Numbered from the stretch's first letter, positions 25,224 through 34,807 are shown. The stretch is DNA of 64,000 nt from an uncultured Brachybacterium sp. (GCF_947500705.1 NZ_CANMSY010000007.1:62001-126000), one strand, 5' to 3'. The notes: generated by a model not told the origin, from the sequence alone. A program made the numbers and translations.

Positions 25224-26567
25224 TCAGACCCGGGCCCGCAGGACCTCGCCGACCACGGCGCCGTCGGCCTCGGGGAACTCCAGGCCCAGCAGGTGGGCGA
25301 AGGTCGCCGCTTCATCGGTCACGGTGCAGCGGGTGAATCGCACGCACTCGGCGATATCGGGGCCGGTCATCGCGAACACTGCCTGGATGTCCTGTTCGGG
25401 CAGGTGACCGTGCTGGGAGAGCAGGAAGGTGTAGTCCGCATCGAAGCGGCCGTACAGCGAGCGGCCCTCCCAGAGGTTCTGGAAGTTGGTGCCGCTGGTG
25501 CCCTCGAGCACGCCGAGGAAGGGGCCCGAGTAGCCGTAGTCCTTCGTCATGTCGGCCAGCGGGTGGAAGTCCGCGACGGGGATCTCGGGATCGTCGATCC
25601 ACTCTTCGACCAGGGCGAGGACCTTCTCGAGGGTGACCTCATCCGCCTCGGGGTTCAGGTGCAGCTGGCCGGTGAGCCCGCAGCCGTGCACCCAGGCATC
25701 CCAGCTGCTGACCTCTCCGGACTCATCGAGCCTCACGAAGCCGCGCTCGACCAGCAGGTTGTTGCCGCGGAAGCATCGGCCCACCTCGACGTGCCCGTGA
25801 TCGGAGACGATCGCGACGTTGGTCTCCTCCGCGATCCCGGCCTCCTCGAGGGCCGCGAAGATCTCGCCGATCCACCTGTCGACCCGTTCGAAGGCTGCTT
25901 TCACCTCGGGGGTGAAGCGGCCGGTGGAGTGGCGGGCGGAGTCCACGTCGACCAGGTGCACGAACAGCACGTCGGGTCGGTCGGTGCGGAGGATGTCGGT
26001 GGCGACGGCGGTGTTGAAGCGGCCGAAGACGTGCTTGCGGTCCCAGCTGATCTCCCCCGCGTGGCGGTCCACGTACTCGCGACCGCGGGGCGTGGAGGCT
26101 GCCCGCAGCACGGCGAGGGTCGGCTCGAGGCCGCCGCGGTTCCAGATCTCCGGCACCGCGATGTCGATCGAGGGCGACCAGCCGGTCACCGGCCAGCCCA
26201 CGGTGGCGGTGGTGAGGCCCTGCTCCTTCGCGAGATCGAAGATCGTCGGGGTGGTGATGTCGCGCGCGTCCCAGAACCAGTCCGGCGTCCGCACTCCCGG
26301 GGAGACCTTCTCGTTGGCGTAGATGCCGTGCCCCTCGGCGGTGCGGGCGGTGGTCTGCGAGGTGTGGTTCGGGTAGGTCACCGTGGGGTAGATCGCCTCG
26401 GCACTGCCCCAGCCGCCGGAGAGGATGCGGGCGAAGTTCGGCAGGCTGCGGGCGAAGGGGACATCAACATCGCTCATCGCGTCGACCGAGAGCACCACCA
26501 GGCGGTGGCGCTTCCCGGGGGTGGCGGCGAGACTCTCAGGGCGGGAGGTCTGGACGGTGTCGCTCAC
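25224..26567 (-). CDS. Alkaline phosphatase-superfamily nucleotide pyrophosphatase/phosphodiesterase
   Basis: 447 residues. LVVLSVDAMSDVD (metal Asp), YPTVTYPNHTSQTTA (nucleophile Thr as in NPP enzymes), FVHLVDVDSARHSTG (metal Asp and His) and IVSDHGHVEVG (metal Asp and His) give the full two-metal site of the ectonucleotide pyrophosphatase/phosphodiesterase class. No signal peptide is evident, so a cytosolic phosphodiesterase or phosphatase is likely; the substrate is unknown. The GTG start is preceded by TGAGGAG. It converges on the asparaginase gene with a 19-bp gap. Confidence 0.85.
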   Translation of the reverse strand: MSDTVQTSRPESLAATPGKRHRLVVLSVDAMSDVDVPFARSLPNFARILSGGWGSAEAIYPTVTYPNHTSQTTARTAEGHGIYANEKVSPGVRTPDWFWDARDITTPTIFDLAKEQGLTTATVGWPVTGWSPSIDIAVPEIWNRGGLEPTLAVLRAASTPRGREYVDRHAGEISWDRKHVFGRFNTAVATDILRTDRPDVLFVHLVDVDSARHSTGRFTPEVKAAFERVDRWIGEIFAALEEAGIAEETNVAIVSDHGHVEVGRCFRGNNLLVERGFVRLDESGEVSSWDAWVHGCGLTGQLHLNPEADEVTLEKVLALVEEWIDDPEIPVADFHPLADMTKDYGYSGPFLGVLEGTSGTNFQNLWEGRSLYGRFDADYTFLLSQHGHLPEQDIQAVFAMTGPDIAECVRFTRCTVTDEAATFAHLLGLEFPEADGAVVGEVLRARV

Positions 26568-26754
26568 GGGGACTCCTCAGGGGCGGTGCGGGTGGAAGCG
26601 CTCCCACGCTAGGAGTGCCCGGCCACCACCCGGGGGCGCCGCGGTGAACATGGCAGGAACAGGTTCCTCGGATCTGTTCATCGTCACCCGGTCATCGCCC
26701 CGCCGGGCCGCTCCCCCTGTCCGGAGGTGGAGCGGCTTCTCGGCGAGCGGTCTC

Positions 26755-27177
26755 TCAGACGGAGAGGCAGAGGCAGAACGGATGGCCCGCCGGGTCGAGG
26801 TAGACCCGGAAGCTGCCCGAACCGGAGGGCTGATGATCGTGGACGACCGCGCCGAGCGCCAGCACGCGCGGTTCGGCGGCGTCGATGTCACTCACCGCGA
26901 AGTCGAGATGGAACTGCTGGGGATGCGCCCCGGCGGGCCAGCTGGGACGCTGGAAGTCGTCGATGCGCTGGAAGCCGAGGGAGGCCTGCCCGCCGGGTTC
27001 GTCGTGCGAGATCCGCCCCTGCGGCGGAGTCAGCTCCGCCCAGTCGGCGTCGCTGCCCTCCTCCACCCGCCAGCCCAGCAGCTTCGCGTAGAAGGTTGCC
27101 AGCTGCAGCGCGTCGGGGCAGTCCAGCACGGTGAGATCGAGTGTGGGGATGACGGGTTCCTGGTCCAGGTTCTCCAT
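26755..27177 (-). CDS. VOC-family (glyoxalase/bleomycin resistance) protein
   Basis: 140 residues. Two beta-alpha-beta-beta-beta modules: DLTVLDCPDALQLATFYAKL (N-terminal half) and FHLDFAVSDIDAAEPRVLAL (C-terminal half), with AGHPFCL as the closing strand carrying the usual metal-side residues. These small cytosolic proteins range from glyoxalases to drug-binding resistance proteins; the activity is not predictable. The ATG at 27177 has TACGGT 6 nt upstream and no Shine-Dalgarno, favouring a leaderless start over a longer frame. Confidence 0.85.
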   Translation of the reverse strand: MENLDQEPVIPTLDLTVLDCPDALQLATFYAKLLGWRVEEGSDADWAELTPPQGRISHDEPGGQASLGFQRIDDFQRPSWPAGAHPQQFHLDFAVSDIDAAEPRVLALGAVVHDHQPSGSGSFRVYLDPAGHPFCLCLSV

Positions 27178-27265
27178 GCGCCCACCGTAGGAGCCGGAGC
27201 GGCTCAGGGGAAGGGGGACGGGCTGTCTGCCGAGCGGCGGGGAAGGGCTGCGCGCCGAGGGCGGT

Positions 27266-27300
27266 GGTGAATCCACCGAGGGGGCGGTGAATCCGCCGAG
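27266..27300. repeat. Two tandem 20-bp units, each a small dyad
   Basis: GGTGAATCCACCGAG (27266-27280) and GGTGAATCCGCCGAG (27286-27300) repeat with 20-bp period. The first contains the dyad GGTG-AATC-CACC, the second GGCG...CGCC. They lie in the divergent spacer between the VOC and rhodanese genes, 89-123 bp before the rhodanese start, a plausible pair of operator half-turn sites. Confidence 0.6.
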
Positions 27301-27388
27301 GGCGAAGAGCCCGATGCGCCATTGCCCGCGCTCCGGTGACAGACTGGGGTTATCTGCCGCGTGCCATCGACCGTCGAAAGGTGAACTG

Positions 27389-28303
27389 ATGACCGTTCCT
27401 GTTGATCCCACCCCTGCTCTGCAGGATTACGCCCACCCCGAGAAGCTGGTGACCACGCAGTGGCTCGCCGATCAGCTCGCCGCCGGCCATCCCGAGGGAC
27501 TCGTCATCGTCGAATCGGACGAGGATGTGCTGCTCTACGAGACCGGCCACATCCCCGGGGCGGTGAAGGTCGACTGGCACCTGGACCTCAACGATCCGGT
27601 CACCCGCGACTACGTGGACGGCGAGGGCTTCGCGAAGCTCATGGACGCCTCCGGCATCACGCGCGAGACCACAGTGGTGGTCTACGGCGACAAGTCCAAC
27701 TGGTGGGCCGCCTACGCCCTGTGGGTCTTCGAGCTGTTCGGTCACGCCGACGTGCGCCTGCTCGACGGCGGCCGTGCGGCCTGGCAGGCCGAGGGCCGCG
27801 AGATGACCACTTCCGACGACGCCCGCCCCGCACCGACCAGCGGTTATCCGGTCGTCGAGCGCGAGGACGCCCCGATCCGCGCCTACCGCGAGGACGTGCT
27901 GGACTTCCTCGGAGGGCCGTTGATCGATGTGCGCTCACCCCAGGAGTACTCCGGCGAGCGCACCCACATGCCGGACTACCCACAGGAGGGGACCGTGCGC
28001 GGCGGGCACATCCCCACCGCGCGCTCCGTGCCGTGGGCTCGCGCCGCCGCCGAGGACGGCCGCTTCAGGTCGCGCGCCGAGCTCGAGGCGATCTACCAGG
28101 GTGAGCTCGGCTTCGACACCGCCACCCCCACGGTCGTGTACTGCCGCATCGGAGAGCGCTCGGCGCACAGCTGGTTCGTGCTGACCTACCTGCTGGGCTT
28201 CGAGAACGTGCGCAACTACGACGGCTCCTGGACCGAGTGGGGCAACGGCGTGCGCCTGCCGATCGCGCAGGGCACCGAGCCGGGCGAGGTCCCCACGCGA
28301 TGA
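27389..28303 (+). CDS. Thiosulfate/3-mercaptopyruvate-type sulfurtransferase (tandem rhodanese)
   Basis: 304 residues with two rhodanese modules. The N-terminal one (about 20-140) lacks a catalytic Cys, while the C-terminal one (about 165-300) has [12 protein letters not shown] with Cys252 as the persulfide-forming residue in a CRIGERS loop, as in actinobacterial CysA/SseA-type thiosulfate sulfurtransferases. HIPGAV and GGHIPTARS are the conserved rhodanese strands. AAAGGTGA lies before the ATG. It is translationally coupled (ATGA) to a SufE homologue, which could accept the sulfane sulfur. Confidence 0.9.
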   Translation: MTVPVDPTPALQDYAHPEKLVTTQWLADQLAAGHPEGLVIVESDEDVLLYETGHIPGAVKVDWHLDLNDPVTRDYVDGEGFAKLMDASGITRETTVVVYGDKSNWWAAYALWVFELFGHADVRLLDGGRAAWQAEGREMTTSDDARPAPTSGYPVVEREDAPIRAYREDVLDFLGGPLIDVRSPQEYSGERTHMPDYPQEGTVRGGHIPTARSVPWARAAAEDGRFRSRAELEAIYQGELGFDTATPTVVYCRIGERSAHSWFVLTYLLGFENVRNYDGSWTEWGNGVRLPIAQGTEPGEVPTR

Positions 28304-28779
28304 CCGACGGCACCACCACCTCCGGCACTGCCTCCGACGCAGGCCTCCCGTCCGCCTTCGCGGAGATCGCCGAGGACTTCCACGCCCTGACCGGGCGGGA
28401 CCGGCTGCAGCTGCTGCTGGACTTCTCGAACGATCTGCCGGCGCTGCCTGAGCGCTACGCCGAGCATCCCGAGCTGCTCGAGCCGGTTCCGGAATGCCAG
28501 TCACCGATCTTCCTGATCACAGAGGTGGAGGGTTCTGGGCGCGAGGCGACCGCGCGCCTGTTCTTTTCCGCCCCGCCGGAAGCGCCGACCACCCGCGGCT
28601 TCGCGTCCATCCTGGCGGAGGCGCTGGACGGTCGCAGCGTCGGCGAGGTGCTCGACACCCCGGAGACGGTCACCGGTGCACTGGGGCTGGCCGAGGTGGT
28701 CAGCCCGCTGCGGCTGAACGGCATGGCCGGGATGCTCGCCCGGATCAAGCGTCAGCTCACGGTGAAGGCCGGTCTCTGA
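28300..28779 (+). CDS. sufE: SufE-family sulfur acceptor
   Basis: 159 residues. [20 protein letters not shown], then [10 protein letters not shown] opens the SufE fold; PECQSPIFL contains the acceptor Cys66; and [20 protein letters not shown] is the conserved C-terminal helix with its R-x-N-G motif. SufE carries persulfide sulfur toward Fe-S assembly. Here it is coupled to a rhodanese rather than to a sufS desulfurase, so thiosulfate or another sulfane donor may feed it. Confidence 0.85.
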   Translation: MTDGTTTSGTASDAGLPSAFAEIAEDFHALTGRDRLQLLLDFSNDLPALPERYAEHPELLEPVPECQSPIFLITEVEGSGREATARLFFSAPPEAPTTRGFASILAEALDGRSVGEVLDTPETVTGALGLAEVVSPLRLNGMAGMLARIKRQLTVKAGL

Positions 28780-28860
28780 GCTGCAGGGCATCTGACCCGC
28801 AGCTCTGACCTGCAAAGAGACGGCGCAGCTGCTGGAGGAGACCCGTCGGCGAGCGGTGAC

Positions 28861-29745
28861 TCAGACCGAGGGCGGCGTACGGGGCCGGGTCTGCGACCCG
28901 GTACCCGGCGGCTTCCGCTGCCCGCCCGTCGGGTCACGGTGGCCGTACCGCTCGTACGCCCTGCCCGCGGCGCGCTCCGCACCCGAGCGCAGCACCCCGA
29001 AGGCCGCACGTCCCGCCTCGGACTGCGCGAACTCGAAGGCCGAGCGAGCTCGTCGGCTGAAGTCGGCGCGCTCCTCGGCAGTGGCGTGCTCGTCCCCGGG
29101 GCCGCCGGCCGGCGAGGCGAAGTCCTCGTCGGCCTCTCCGCTCTCGATCCGGACGTGCCGATCCCGGGCCACTTTCAGCTCGAGCGGCACCCGCACCTGC
29201 CGCACCAGTGCGGTGCGCACGTCCTCACGGATCTGTGCCGCCTGCTCGTCGAGATAGTCCTCGAGCGCAGCGGCGCCGTCCTGCAGCGTGAAGGCCCTGC
29301 CCAGCAGGAACGACGCGAGGTCAGAGGCGACCTCGGGCGAGAGCCCGTAGGCATCGGAGGAGCCCCGCGCATCTCGCAGCGCCACCGCATCATCGCGCTC
29401 GAGCGGGCTGGGGGCGATGTCCACGGCGCTCAGCACATCCTCCACAAAGGCATGGAAGGCGGCGTCCCCCGGCACATCGGCCTGGCGCAGCTCCACCCTG
29501 CTGGTCCCGTCGGGCAGCCGCAGCCGGGAGACGCCCTCCCGGGCGAACTCATCCCGCGCAGCGCGGCGCAGCAGGCGACGGGCGGCCCTCTCCAGATGAC
29601 CGGCACCCGCATCGCGGGGGATCTCCGGCGCCACCGCGCGCGCGTCGGCGATCAGGGACGCACGGGTGCCCGATGCCTCGGCGCGCTTGCGCACCGTGCC
29701 CGGGAGCGCGGCGAGCCGTTCTCGAAACGTGAAGATCTGCACCAT
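28861..29745 (-). CDS. Hypothetical helical protein
   Basis: 294 residues, mostly helical and charged, no membrane segment. I do not recognise the family. It opens MVQIFTFRERLAALPGTVRK, has a strongly acidic and basic middle, and ends in a basic Gly/Pro-rich tail. AGGAGG is 6 nt before the ATG. A partial copy of the ATGGGGAG dyad (CTCCCCAT at 29775-29782) lies 30 bp upstream. It is divergent from the M20 peptidase gene. Confidence 0.55.
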   Translation of the reverse strand: MVQIFTFRERLAALPGTVRKRAEASGTRASLIADARAVAPEIPRDAGAGHLERAARRLLRRAARDEFAREGVSRLRLPDGTSRVELRQADVPGDAAFHAFVEDVLSAVDIAPSPLERDDAVALRDARGSSDAYGLSPEVASDLASFLLGRAFTLQDGAAALEDYLDEQAAQIREDVRTALVRQVRVPLELKVARDRHVRIESGEADEDFASPAGGPGDEHATAEERADFSRRARSAFEFAQSEAGRAAFGVLRSGAERAAGRAYERYGHRDPTGGQRKPPGTGSQTRPRTPPSV

Positions 29746-29829
29746 GGGGCACCTCCTGGAGGAGTGGGTGTGAGCTCCCCATCGTACGGACCTCGGCGGC
29801 CGGGACCGAGACGTCCGTCGAAACAATCA

Positions 29830-29892
29830 GAGGAGCAGCCGTGCCCTCCCCCGTCGGCACGGTCGGAGGAGCAGCCGTGCCCTCCCCCGTCG
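29830..29892. repeat. 27-bp direct repeat, two copies
   Basis: A 27-bp segment at 29830-29856 is repeated without change at 29866-29892, 36 bp apart. It lies in the 220-bp divergent spacer between the helical protein and the M20 peptidase, 75 bp before the latter's start. No gene is seen in the rest of the spacer. Confidence 0.8.
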
Positions 29893-29966
29893 AGGACTGA
29901 TCCCTTCCGCGGGGTCCGCGTGCCGCCGAGTACGGTGGGAGCACCCGACCCCAGGAGGACCCCGGC

Positions 29967-31325
29967 ATGCCGATCGCCGCCCCCACCGCCGATGAACTCC
30001 TCACGCTGCAGGACGAGGCGGTCCGCTTCACCCGCGAGCTGATCCGCATCGACACCACGAACTTCGGAGGCAACGACCCCGCCACCTGGGGCAAGGGCGA
30101 GAGCGAGGCGGCCGCCCACGTCGTCGCGGCGCTGCGTGAGGTGGGGCTCGAGCCGACGGTCATCGAATCAGCTCCGGGCCGCCCCAGCGTGCTCGTGACG
30201 ATGCCGGGCGAGGACCGCTCGCGCGGCGGCCTCATCCTCCACGGCCACCTCGACGTGGTCCCTGCGAAGGCGGAGGACTGGTCGGTGGACCCCTTCGCCG
30301 CCGAGCTGATCGACGGCATGATCTACGGCCGTGGCGCGGTGGACATGAAAGACATGGTCGCGATGCTCCTCGCGATCGCCCGTCACCTCGCCCGCACCGG
30401 GCAGGTTCCGCCCCGGGATCTGATGTTCGCCTTCTTCGCCGACGAGGAGAACGGCAGCGTGTGGGGTGCGCAGTGGCTGGTCGAGAACCATCCCGAGCTG
30501 TTCGAGGGCATGACCGAGGCGATCAGCGAGGTGGGCGGTTACTCGATCACCCTCCCCGAGCAGGAGAACGGCCAGGACGTGCGCGCCTACCTGGTCCAGA
30601 CGGCGGAGAAGGGCCTGGCCTGGGGTCGGCTGCGCGCCCATGGCCGGGCCGGCCACGGATCGGTCCCCAACGACGAGAACGCAATCGTGCGCCTGGCCCG
30701 TGCGATCACTGCGATCGACGCCCACCACTTCCCCGTCGAGTACATCGCCAGCGTGCGCGCCCTGTTCGACGGGATCACCGAGATCACCGGCCAGGGCTGG
30801 GACGAGGCGGACATCGAGTCATTCCTGCCGCTGACCGGCGGAGCACGGCACTTCGTCTCGGGCACCCTGCGCGACTCCGCGAACCTGACCATGCTCGAGG
30901 GCGGCTACAAGGTCAACGTCATCCCGCAGACCGCGGAAGCCGGCTTCGACTGCCGCTTCCTCCCGGGCCACCAGGAAGACGTGCTGGCGCTCCTGGACGA
31001 GCTCAGCGGCGAGCACGTCGAGGTGATCATCGACCACGTCGGAGTCTCCGTCGACTCCCCTCGCGAGGGACCGCTGGTCGATGCGATGACCGCCGCCATC
31101 CAGGCCGAAGATCCGGGATCCCGGGTTCTCCCCTATGCGTTGAGCGCCGGCACCGACAACAAGCCGCTGAGCGCCCTGGGGATCATCGGCTACGGCTTCG
31201 CACCGCTCCAGCTGCCCGCCGGCCTCGACTTCGCCCCGCTCTTCCACGGGGTGGACGAGCGGGTGCCGGTCGATGCGGTGCGCTTCGGCGCAAGGGTGCT
31301 GCTGCGCCTGGTCAGCGACTGCTGA
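29967..31325 (+). CDS. M20-family metallopeptidase / deacylase
   Basis: 452 residues. LHGHLDVVPAKAEDWSVDPF and GRGAVDMKDMVAM carry the first metal His/Asp and bridging Asp of the DapE/ArgE/CPG2 class; FFADEENGSVWGA has the catalytic Glu pair. A dimerisation lid (about 195-330, GLAWGRLRAHGRAGHGSVPN) interrupts the catalytic domain, and the last metal His is near the C-terminus (APLFHGVDE). It hydrolyses an N-acyl or peptide bond of a small substrate in the cytosol. AGGAGG precedes the ATG by 8 nt. Confidence 0.9.
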   Translation: MPIAAPTADELLTLQDEAVRFTRELIRIDTTNFGGNDPATWGKGESEAAAHVVAALREVGLEPTVIESAPGRPSVLVTMPGEDRSRGGLILHGHLDVVPAKAEDWSVDPFAAELIDGMIYGRGAVDMKDMVAMLLAIARHLARTGQVPPRDLMFAFFADEENGSVWGAQWLVENHPELFEGMTEAISEVGGYSITLPEQENGQDVRAYLVQTAEKGLAWGRLRAHGRAGHGSVPNDENAIVRLARAITAIDAHHFPVEYIASVRALFDGITEITGQGWDEADIESFLPLTGGARHFVSGTLRDSANLTMLEGGYKVNVIPQTAEAGFDCRFLPGHQEDVLALLDELSGEHVEVIIDHVGVSVDSPREGPLVDAMTAAIQAEDPGSRVLPYALSAGTDNKPLSALGIIGYGFAPLQLPAGLDFAPLFHGVDERVPVDAVRFGARVLLRLVSDC

Positions 31326-31383
31326 GCGGGGCTCAGCCCTCGATGCCCTCGACCTTGAGCGCACGGCGCCCAGTCGTCGGTGC

Positions 31384-32061
31384 TCAGTCTTCGGCGGCCT
31401 CGCCGGCGGCGCGGCACAGTGCGAGCAGCTCCCCCGCCGCAATCGGATCCTCCGGGCCGATCCCCGTGTACCAGCTGGGCGCGAAGGTCAGGATCTTCTC
31501 CAGCAGGGAGGTGGCGTCGAGCGGCGCGCCCTCGGCGGCCTGCTGCTCGGTCTCCACCAGCCACTGTGCCGCCAGTGCCAGCTCCGAGCCCGCGATGGAA
31601 CGGCCGGTGGACTCCGTCCGCAGACGCTCCGGCACCTGATCGCCGAGGTAGCCGAAGGCCTCCCCGTGCAGCATCGTCATCTTGTCGACCAGGATCATGT
31701 AGGTGCGGTGGGAGAACTTCCAGTCCAGCGCGCCGCGCAGGAACGCATGATGACGCTCGACATAGGCGACGAACATCCCGAAGCCGAACTGCACCGCGTC
31801 CTGCTGGTTCTGCTTCTCGACGGCGAACGCGCGTCCGCGCGCCCAGGCGGCATCGAACATCTGCTGGAACATCGCGCCCATCAGCTCATCGAGTCCGGAG
31901 AAGTGGCTGTAGAACGCGGCCCGGCTGACCCCGGCGCGCTTCGCGAGGGCATTGACGGTCACCTCGCCGTCCATGGAGGTGAGGTCTCGGGCGGCGGAGA
32001 AGATCGCGGCTCTGGTGCGGGCCGGTCGGGGATCCGGGGCGCGGTCGCTCGTGCTGGGCAT
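31384..32061 (-). CDS. TetR/AcrR-family regulator
   Basis: 225 residues. The N-terminal TetR helix-turn-helix (RTRAAIFSAARDLTSMDGEV, then TVNALAKRAGVSRAAFYSHF) is textbook; the C-terminal all-helical ligand domain follows. It most likely represses a nearby promoter; the divergent gene at 32148 is the best candidate target, and a CTGCA-N4-TGCAG dyad sits at 32096-32109 between them. The ATG at 32061 is 6 nt after TACTAT, so the message is probably leaderless. Confidence 0.9.
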   Translation of the reverse strand: MPSTSDRAPDPRPARTRAAIFSAARDLTSMDGEVTVNALAKRAGVSRAAFYSHFSGLDELMGAMFQQMFDAAWARGRAFAVEKQNQQDAVQFGFGMFVAYVERHHAFLRGALDWKFSHRTYMILVDKMTMLHGEAFGYLGDQVPERLRTESTGRSIAGSELALAAQWLVETEQQAAEGAPLDATSLLEKILTFAPSWYTGIGPEDPIAAGELLALCRAAGEAAED

Positions 32062-32147
32062 CTGTCCATAGTAGCGCCGAGAAGATGTACGAGGCCTGCA
32101 CCGATGCAGCGAGCTGAGACCGCAGACAGTGGGGCAGGATGGGGGCC

Positions 32148-33002
32148 ATGCGCTCCTTCCTGTCCGACCTGACCGGACGCCTCCAGCCGCAGGGCCACCC
32201 GCTGCTGGACGGCTTGCGCGGACAGACGGTCATCCACACCTGTGTCGCCTCCCGCGGCACGTGGACCATCACGGCCAGAGGCTGGGTGCTGCAGTCCCGG
32301 ATCCAGCGGCTGGACGGCCCCGCGCTGGATGGCGATCTCTCGGCCGTCGTCGGCCTGCGAGACCCCCGCCTGGTGGGGGCCACCATCGACGGCGCAGAGC
32401 TGCTCGGCGACGGGCTCCTCACGCTGACTCTGCGGAATCCGCAGGGCCCGCTGCGTCTGAGCACCGTCCCCCGCTGGCAGCTCGATGCGCCGCGCGGGGC
32501 GAGGCTCCAGGCTGAGGAGAAGGGCGAGCTCATCGACCGCCCGGCCGGACCGCCGATGCACGCCACCACCGCCGCCCTCGCCGAGCACGCCGCCTCCTCC
32601 CGCAGCGGCATCGAGGAGCGCCTGCTGGCGATGGGCCGTGAGCAGTGGTTGCATCCCGGGCATGTGGTGGCCGTCCTCGCGAATGCAGGGGCCCTGGATG
32701 ATGCGGAGTTCGAGCGGCGGGGGCCGCTGCTGCTGGCCCGGCTGATCGCCCGCGAGGAGGTCCGGGCCGGCTTCGTGACTGCGGGCCGCTTCACACCCTG
32801 GGACCTGCCGCTGCAGGAGATCATCGAGCACATCGCCACCACCTGGACAGCGATCGGGGGGCGCTCGCCAGGTGCCGACATGATCGCCTGGTTCGAGCTC
32901 ACCGACGTCGGCCGCGGCGCCCTGGGACCCACCAGCGACCAGACCACGCCGCCGGGGATGTCGGGATACGACTCCCCCGGCGTGGTCGGCGGCTTCCGGT
33001 GA
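32148..33002 (+). CDS. Hypothetical protein divergent from the TetR regulator
   Basis: 284 residues from ATG 32148; CAGGAT ends 7 nt before it. I do not recognise the family. The N-terminal half looks beta-rich (TVIHTCVASRGTWTITARGW, VLQSRIQRLDGPALDG), the C-terminal half helical (EERLLAMGREQWLHPGHVVA, LPLQEIIEHIATTW). There is no signal peptide or membrane helix. The TetR regulator next door probably controls it. An ATG at 32139 is the in-frame alternative. Confidence 0.5.
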   Translation: MRSFLSDLTGRLQPQGHPLLDGLRGQTVIHTCVASRGTWTITARGWVLQSRIQRLDGPALDGDLSAVVGLRDPRLVGATIDGAELLGDGLLTLTLRNPQGPLRLSTVPRWQLDAPRGARLQAEEKGELIDRPAGPPMHATTAALAEHAASSRSGIEERLLAMGREQWLHPGHVVAVLANAGALDDAEFERRGPLLLARLIAREEVRAGFVTAGRFTPWDLPLQEIIEHIATTWTAIGGRSPGADMIAWFELTDVGRGALGPTSDQTTPPGMSGYDSPGVVGGFR

Positions 33003-33226
33003 GCATGCCCGACGAGCTCTCCACGGCGCGCTGTCCGCCACCCCTGACGGTTCTCCGCCACGATAAGCACGGACGCCGCCCGGACCGCATCGATTCTGTT
33101 CAGCTGTAAGGCTTCTCTCCGGCAGTCCGAATATCTGGTGAACGGCAGTCAAACCTCGGGCGCGTCACCGGCGGAGGGTGAGCGGCGTTACGCTGAGGGT
33201 CGTCCCACGTCGAGAAAGGCGCCCCG

Positions 33227-33508
33227 ATGCCAGCACGTACCGTGAAGGTCGCGAGCACCAGCGGCCTCCATGCCCGCCCTGCGGCGATCTTCTCCCAGTC
33301 CGCCAGCGAGCAGCCCGTCGCCGTCACGATCGAGACGGCGGATGCCGGACCCGTGAAGGCGTCCAGCATCCTCATGCTGCTGACGCTGAACGTCGACCAC
33401 GGCGATGAGGTCACGCTCCGCGCCGAGGGCGAAGGCGCCGAGGAGGCCCTCGAGACGCTCGCCTCCCTTCTGGAGACCAATCTCGACAAGGAGTTCCGGG
33501 ACCGCTGA
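33227..33508 (+). CDS. ptsH: HPr phosphocarrier protein
   Basis: 93 residues. STSGLHARPAAIFSQSA contains the phosphorylatable His15 of the PTS phosphocarrier HPr; AGPVKASSILMLLTL with Ser at the regulatory position follows. It passes phosphate from enzyme I to sugar-specific EIIA domains in the cytosol. No other PTS gene is nearby. GAGAAAGG lies about 8 nt before the ATG. A strong terminator follows at 33575-33613. Confidence 0.9.
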   Translation: MPARTVKVASTSGLHARPAAIFSQSASEQPVAVTIETADAGPVKASSILMLLTLNVDHGDEVTLRAEGEGAEEALETLASLLETNLDKEFRDR

Positions 33509-33574
33509 GACTCGCGGACGGCTGAGACGCGGCGCCGGCACACAGCACGAATGCCCCCGCCGCCTCCCGCACAT

Positions 33575-33613
33575 GACGAAGGCCCCCGTCGGATCCCGAC
33601 GGGGGCCTTCGTC
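33575..33613 (+). terminator. Strong hairpin terminator after ptsH
   Basis: Perfect 18-bp stem (33575-33592 with 33596-33613) around a 3-nt loop, with 5'-GAAGGCCCCCGTC as core. It sits between ptsH and the convergent tRNA-Ser and USP gene and could stop transcription in both directions. Confidence 0.85.
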
Positions 33614-33639
33614 GACCTGATATATCTCCAGGTCAGGAG

Positions 33640-33725
33640 CGGTAGCGGCGGGATTTGAACCCGCGGTGGCTATGAACCACACATCATTTCGAGTGATGCA
33701 CCTTCGGCCGCTCGGACACGCTACC
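33640..33725 (-). tRNA. tRNA-Ser (anticodon CGA)
   Basis: 86-nt cloverleaf on the minus strand. The acceptor stem GGTAGCG/CGCTACC is complete, the T arm has GGTTCAAATCC, and the anticodon stem CATCA/TGATG frames the loop CTCGAAA with anticodon CGA (bases 33689-33691). The long variable arm is the serine hallmark. The 3' CCA is not encoded. Confidence 0.95.
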
Positions 33726-33789
33726 GTCGGACAGCTTAACCACCGCGACGCCGCGCGTTCAATCCCGTCGACCGTAGACGCGAGTCACA

Positions 33790-34650
33790 TCACTCGCCCG
33801 AGGGCCTGCGGACCACCGTGACATTGCCGGTCGCGTGCAGCACGGTCGCCTGCGCGGTCGAGCCGACCCGGCCCCGGCTCAGCCCGCGATGGCCGAGGAC
33901 CAGCATCCGGGCACCATCCGCTGCGGACAGCAGCCCTTCGGCCACGGTGCGATCCTCGAGCATCCGCGCCTGGACCTCCAGCCCCCCGTGCCGTGCGGCC
34001 GCCCGCGCCGCGCCCTCGTCGAGCATCCCTCGTGAGCGGCTGCCTGCGCTCCAGGCCTCCGCCCCGCTGCCGTAGGGGGCATGGCCTCCGTCCTGGACGT
34101 GGACGACCCGGAGCACGGAACCCCAGACCGCAGCGAGATCCGCAGCCAGATCGACGGCCTCGCCCGCCGCCTCGGAGCCGTCATAGGCGGCCAGCACCGG
34201 GCCCGCCCGGTACTGGTCGGAGCGGATCACCACCACGGGGCAGCCGGCGTCATGGAGGATGCCGCGGCTCACCGAGCCCAGCAGCACACCCATCACCGCA
34301 CCGAGACCGCGGGTGCCCACCACCAGCAGATCCGTGGTGCCGGAGATCTCTTCGAGCACCTCACGCGGCATCCCTGCCCGCAGCTCGGCGGCGACCGGCA
34401 CACTCGGGAACTGCGCGCTGATCCTCTCCGCGGCATCATCGAGCAGGCGCCTGGCCTGGTTGCGGGCCCCCGCCGGATCGATCACGGGGATCCCGGGCAT
34501 GCCCTGCCCGAGCAGCGGCCAGGACCAGGCGTGGACGAGACGCACCCCGGAGCCGGTGCTCTGCGCGAGCTCCGCGGCCCAGCGCACGGCGGCCATCGCC
34601 GCGGTGGTGTCGTCATATCCCACCACGATGTTCGAACCGGTCAGAGCCAT
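33790..34650 (-). CDS. Tandem universal stress protein
   Basis: 286 residues with two UspA domains (about 1-140 and 145-286). Each has the ATP-binding G-x2-G-x9-GS/T signature: VGTRGLGAVMGVLLGSVSRG in the first and LGHRGLSRGRVGSTAQ in the second. Such tandem Usp proteins bind ATP and help cells survive stationary phase or hypoxia in actinobacteria. GGGAGGTG precedes the ATG at 34650; a longer in-frame upstream reading is rejected because it lacks any family match. Confidence 0.9.
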   Translation of the reverse strand: MALTGSNIVVGYDDTTAAMAAVRWAAELAQSTGSGVRLVHAWSWPLLGQGMPGIPVIDPAGARNQARRLLDDAAERISAQFPSVPVAAELRAGMPREVLEEISGTTDLLVVGTRGLGAVMGVLLGSVSRGILHDAGCPVVVIRSDQYRAGPVLAAYDGSEAAGEAVDLAADLAAVWGSVLRVVHVQDGGHAPYGSGAEAWSAGSRSRGMLDEGAARAAARHGGLEVQARMLEDRTVAEGLLSAADGARMLVLGHRGLSRGRVGSTAQATVLHATGNVTVVRRPSGE

Positions 34651-34807
34651 GACCCACACCTCCCTGTGCGGCCGGGCGACTACTCCCCTCACCCTACGCC
34701 GCCGCCCGCGTCCTGACGAGGTGTGAAGCTCCTGCCGGAGCGACCGGTCGGCACCCGCGCTGACGAGCCCTCCGGCATGCACCGTGCAGCGCCGGCAGCA
34801 CGAGCCT

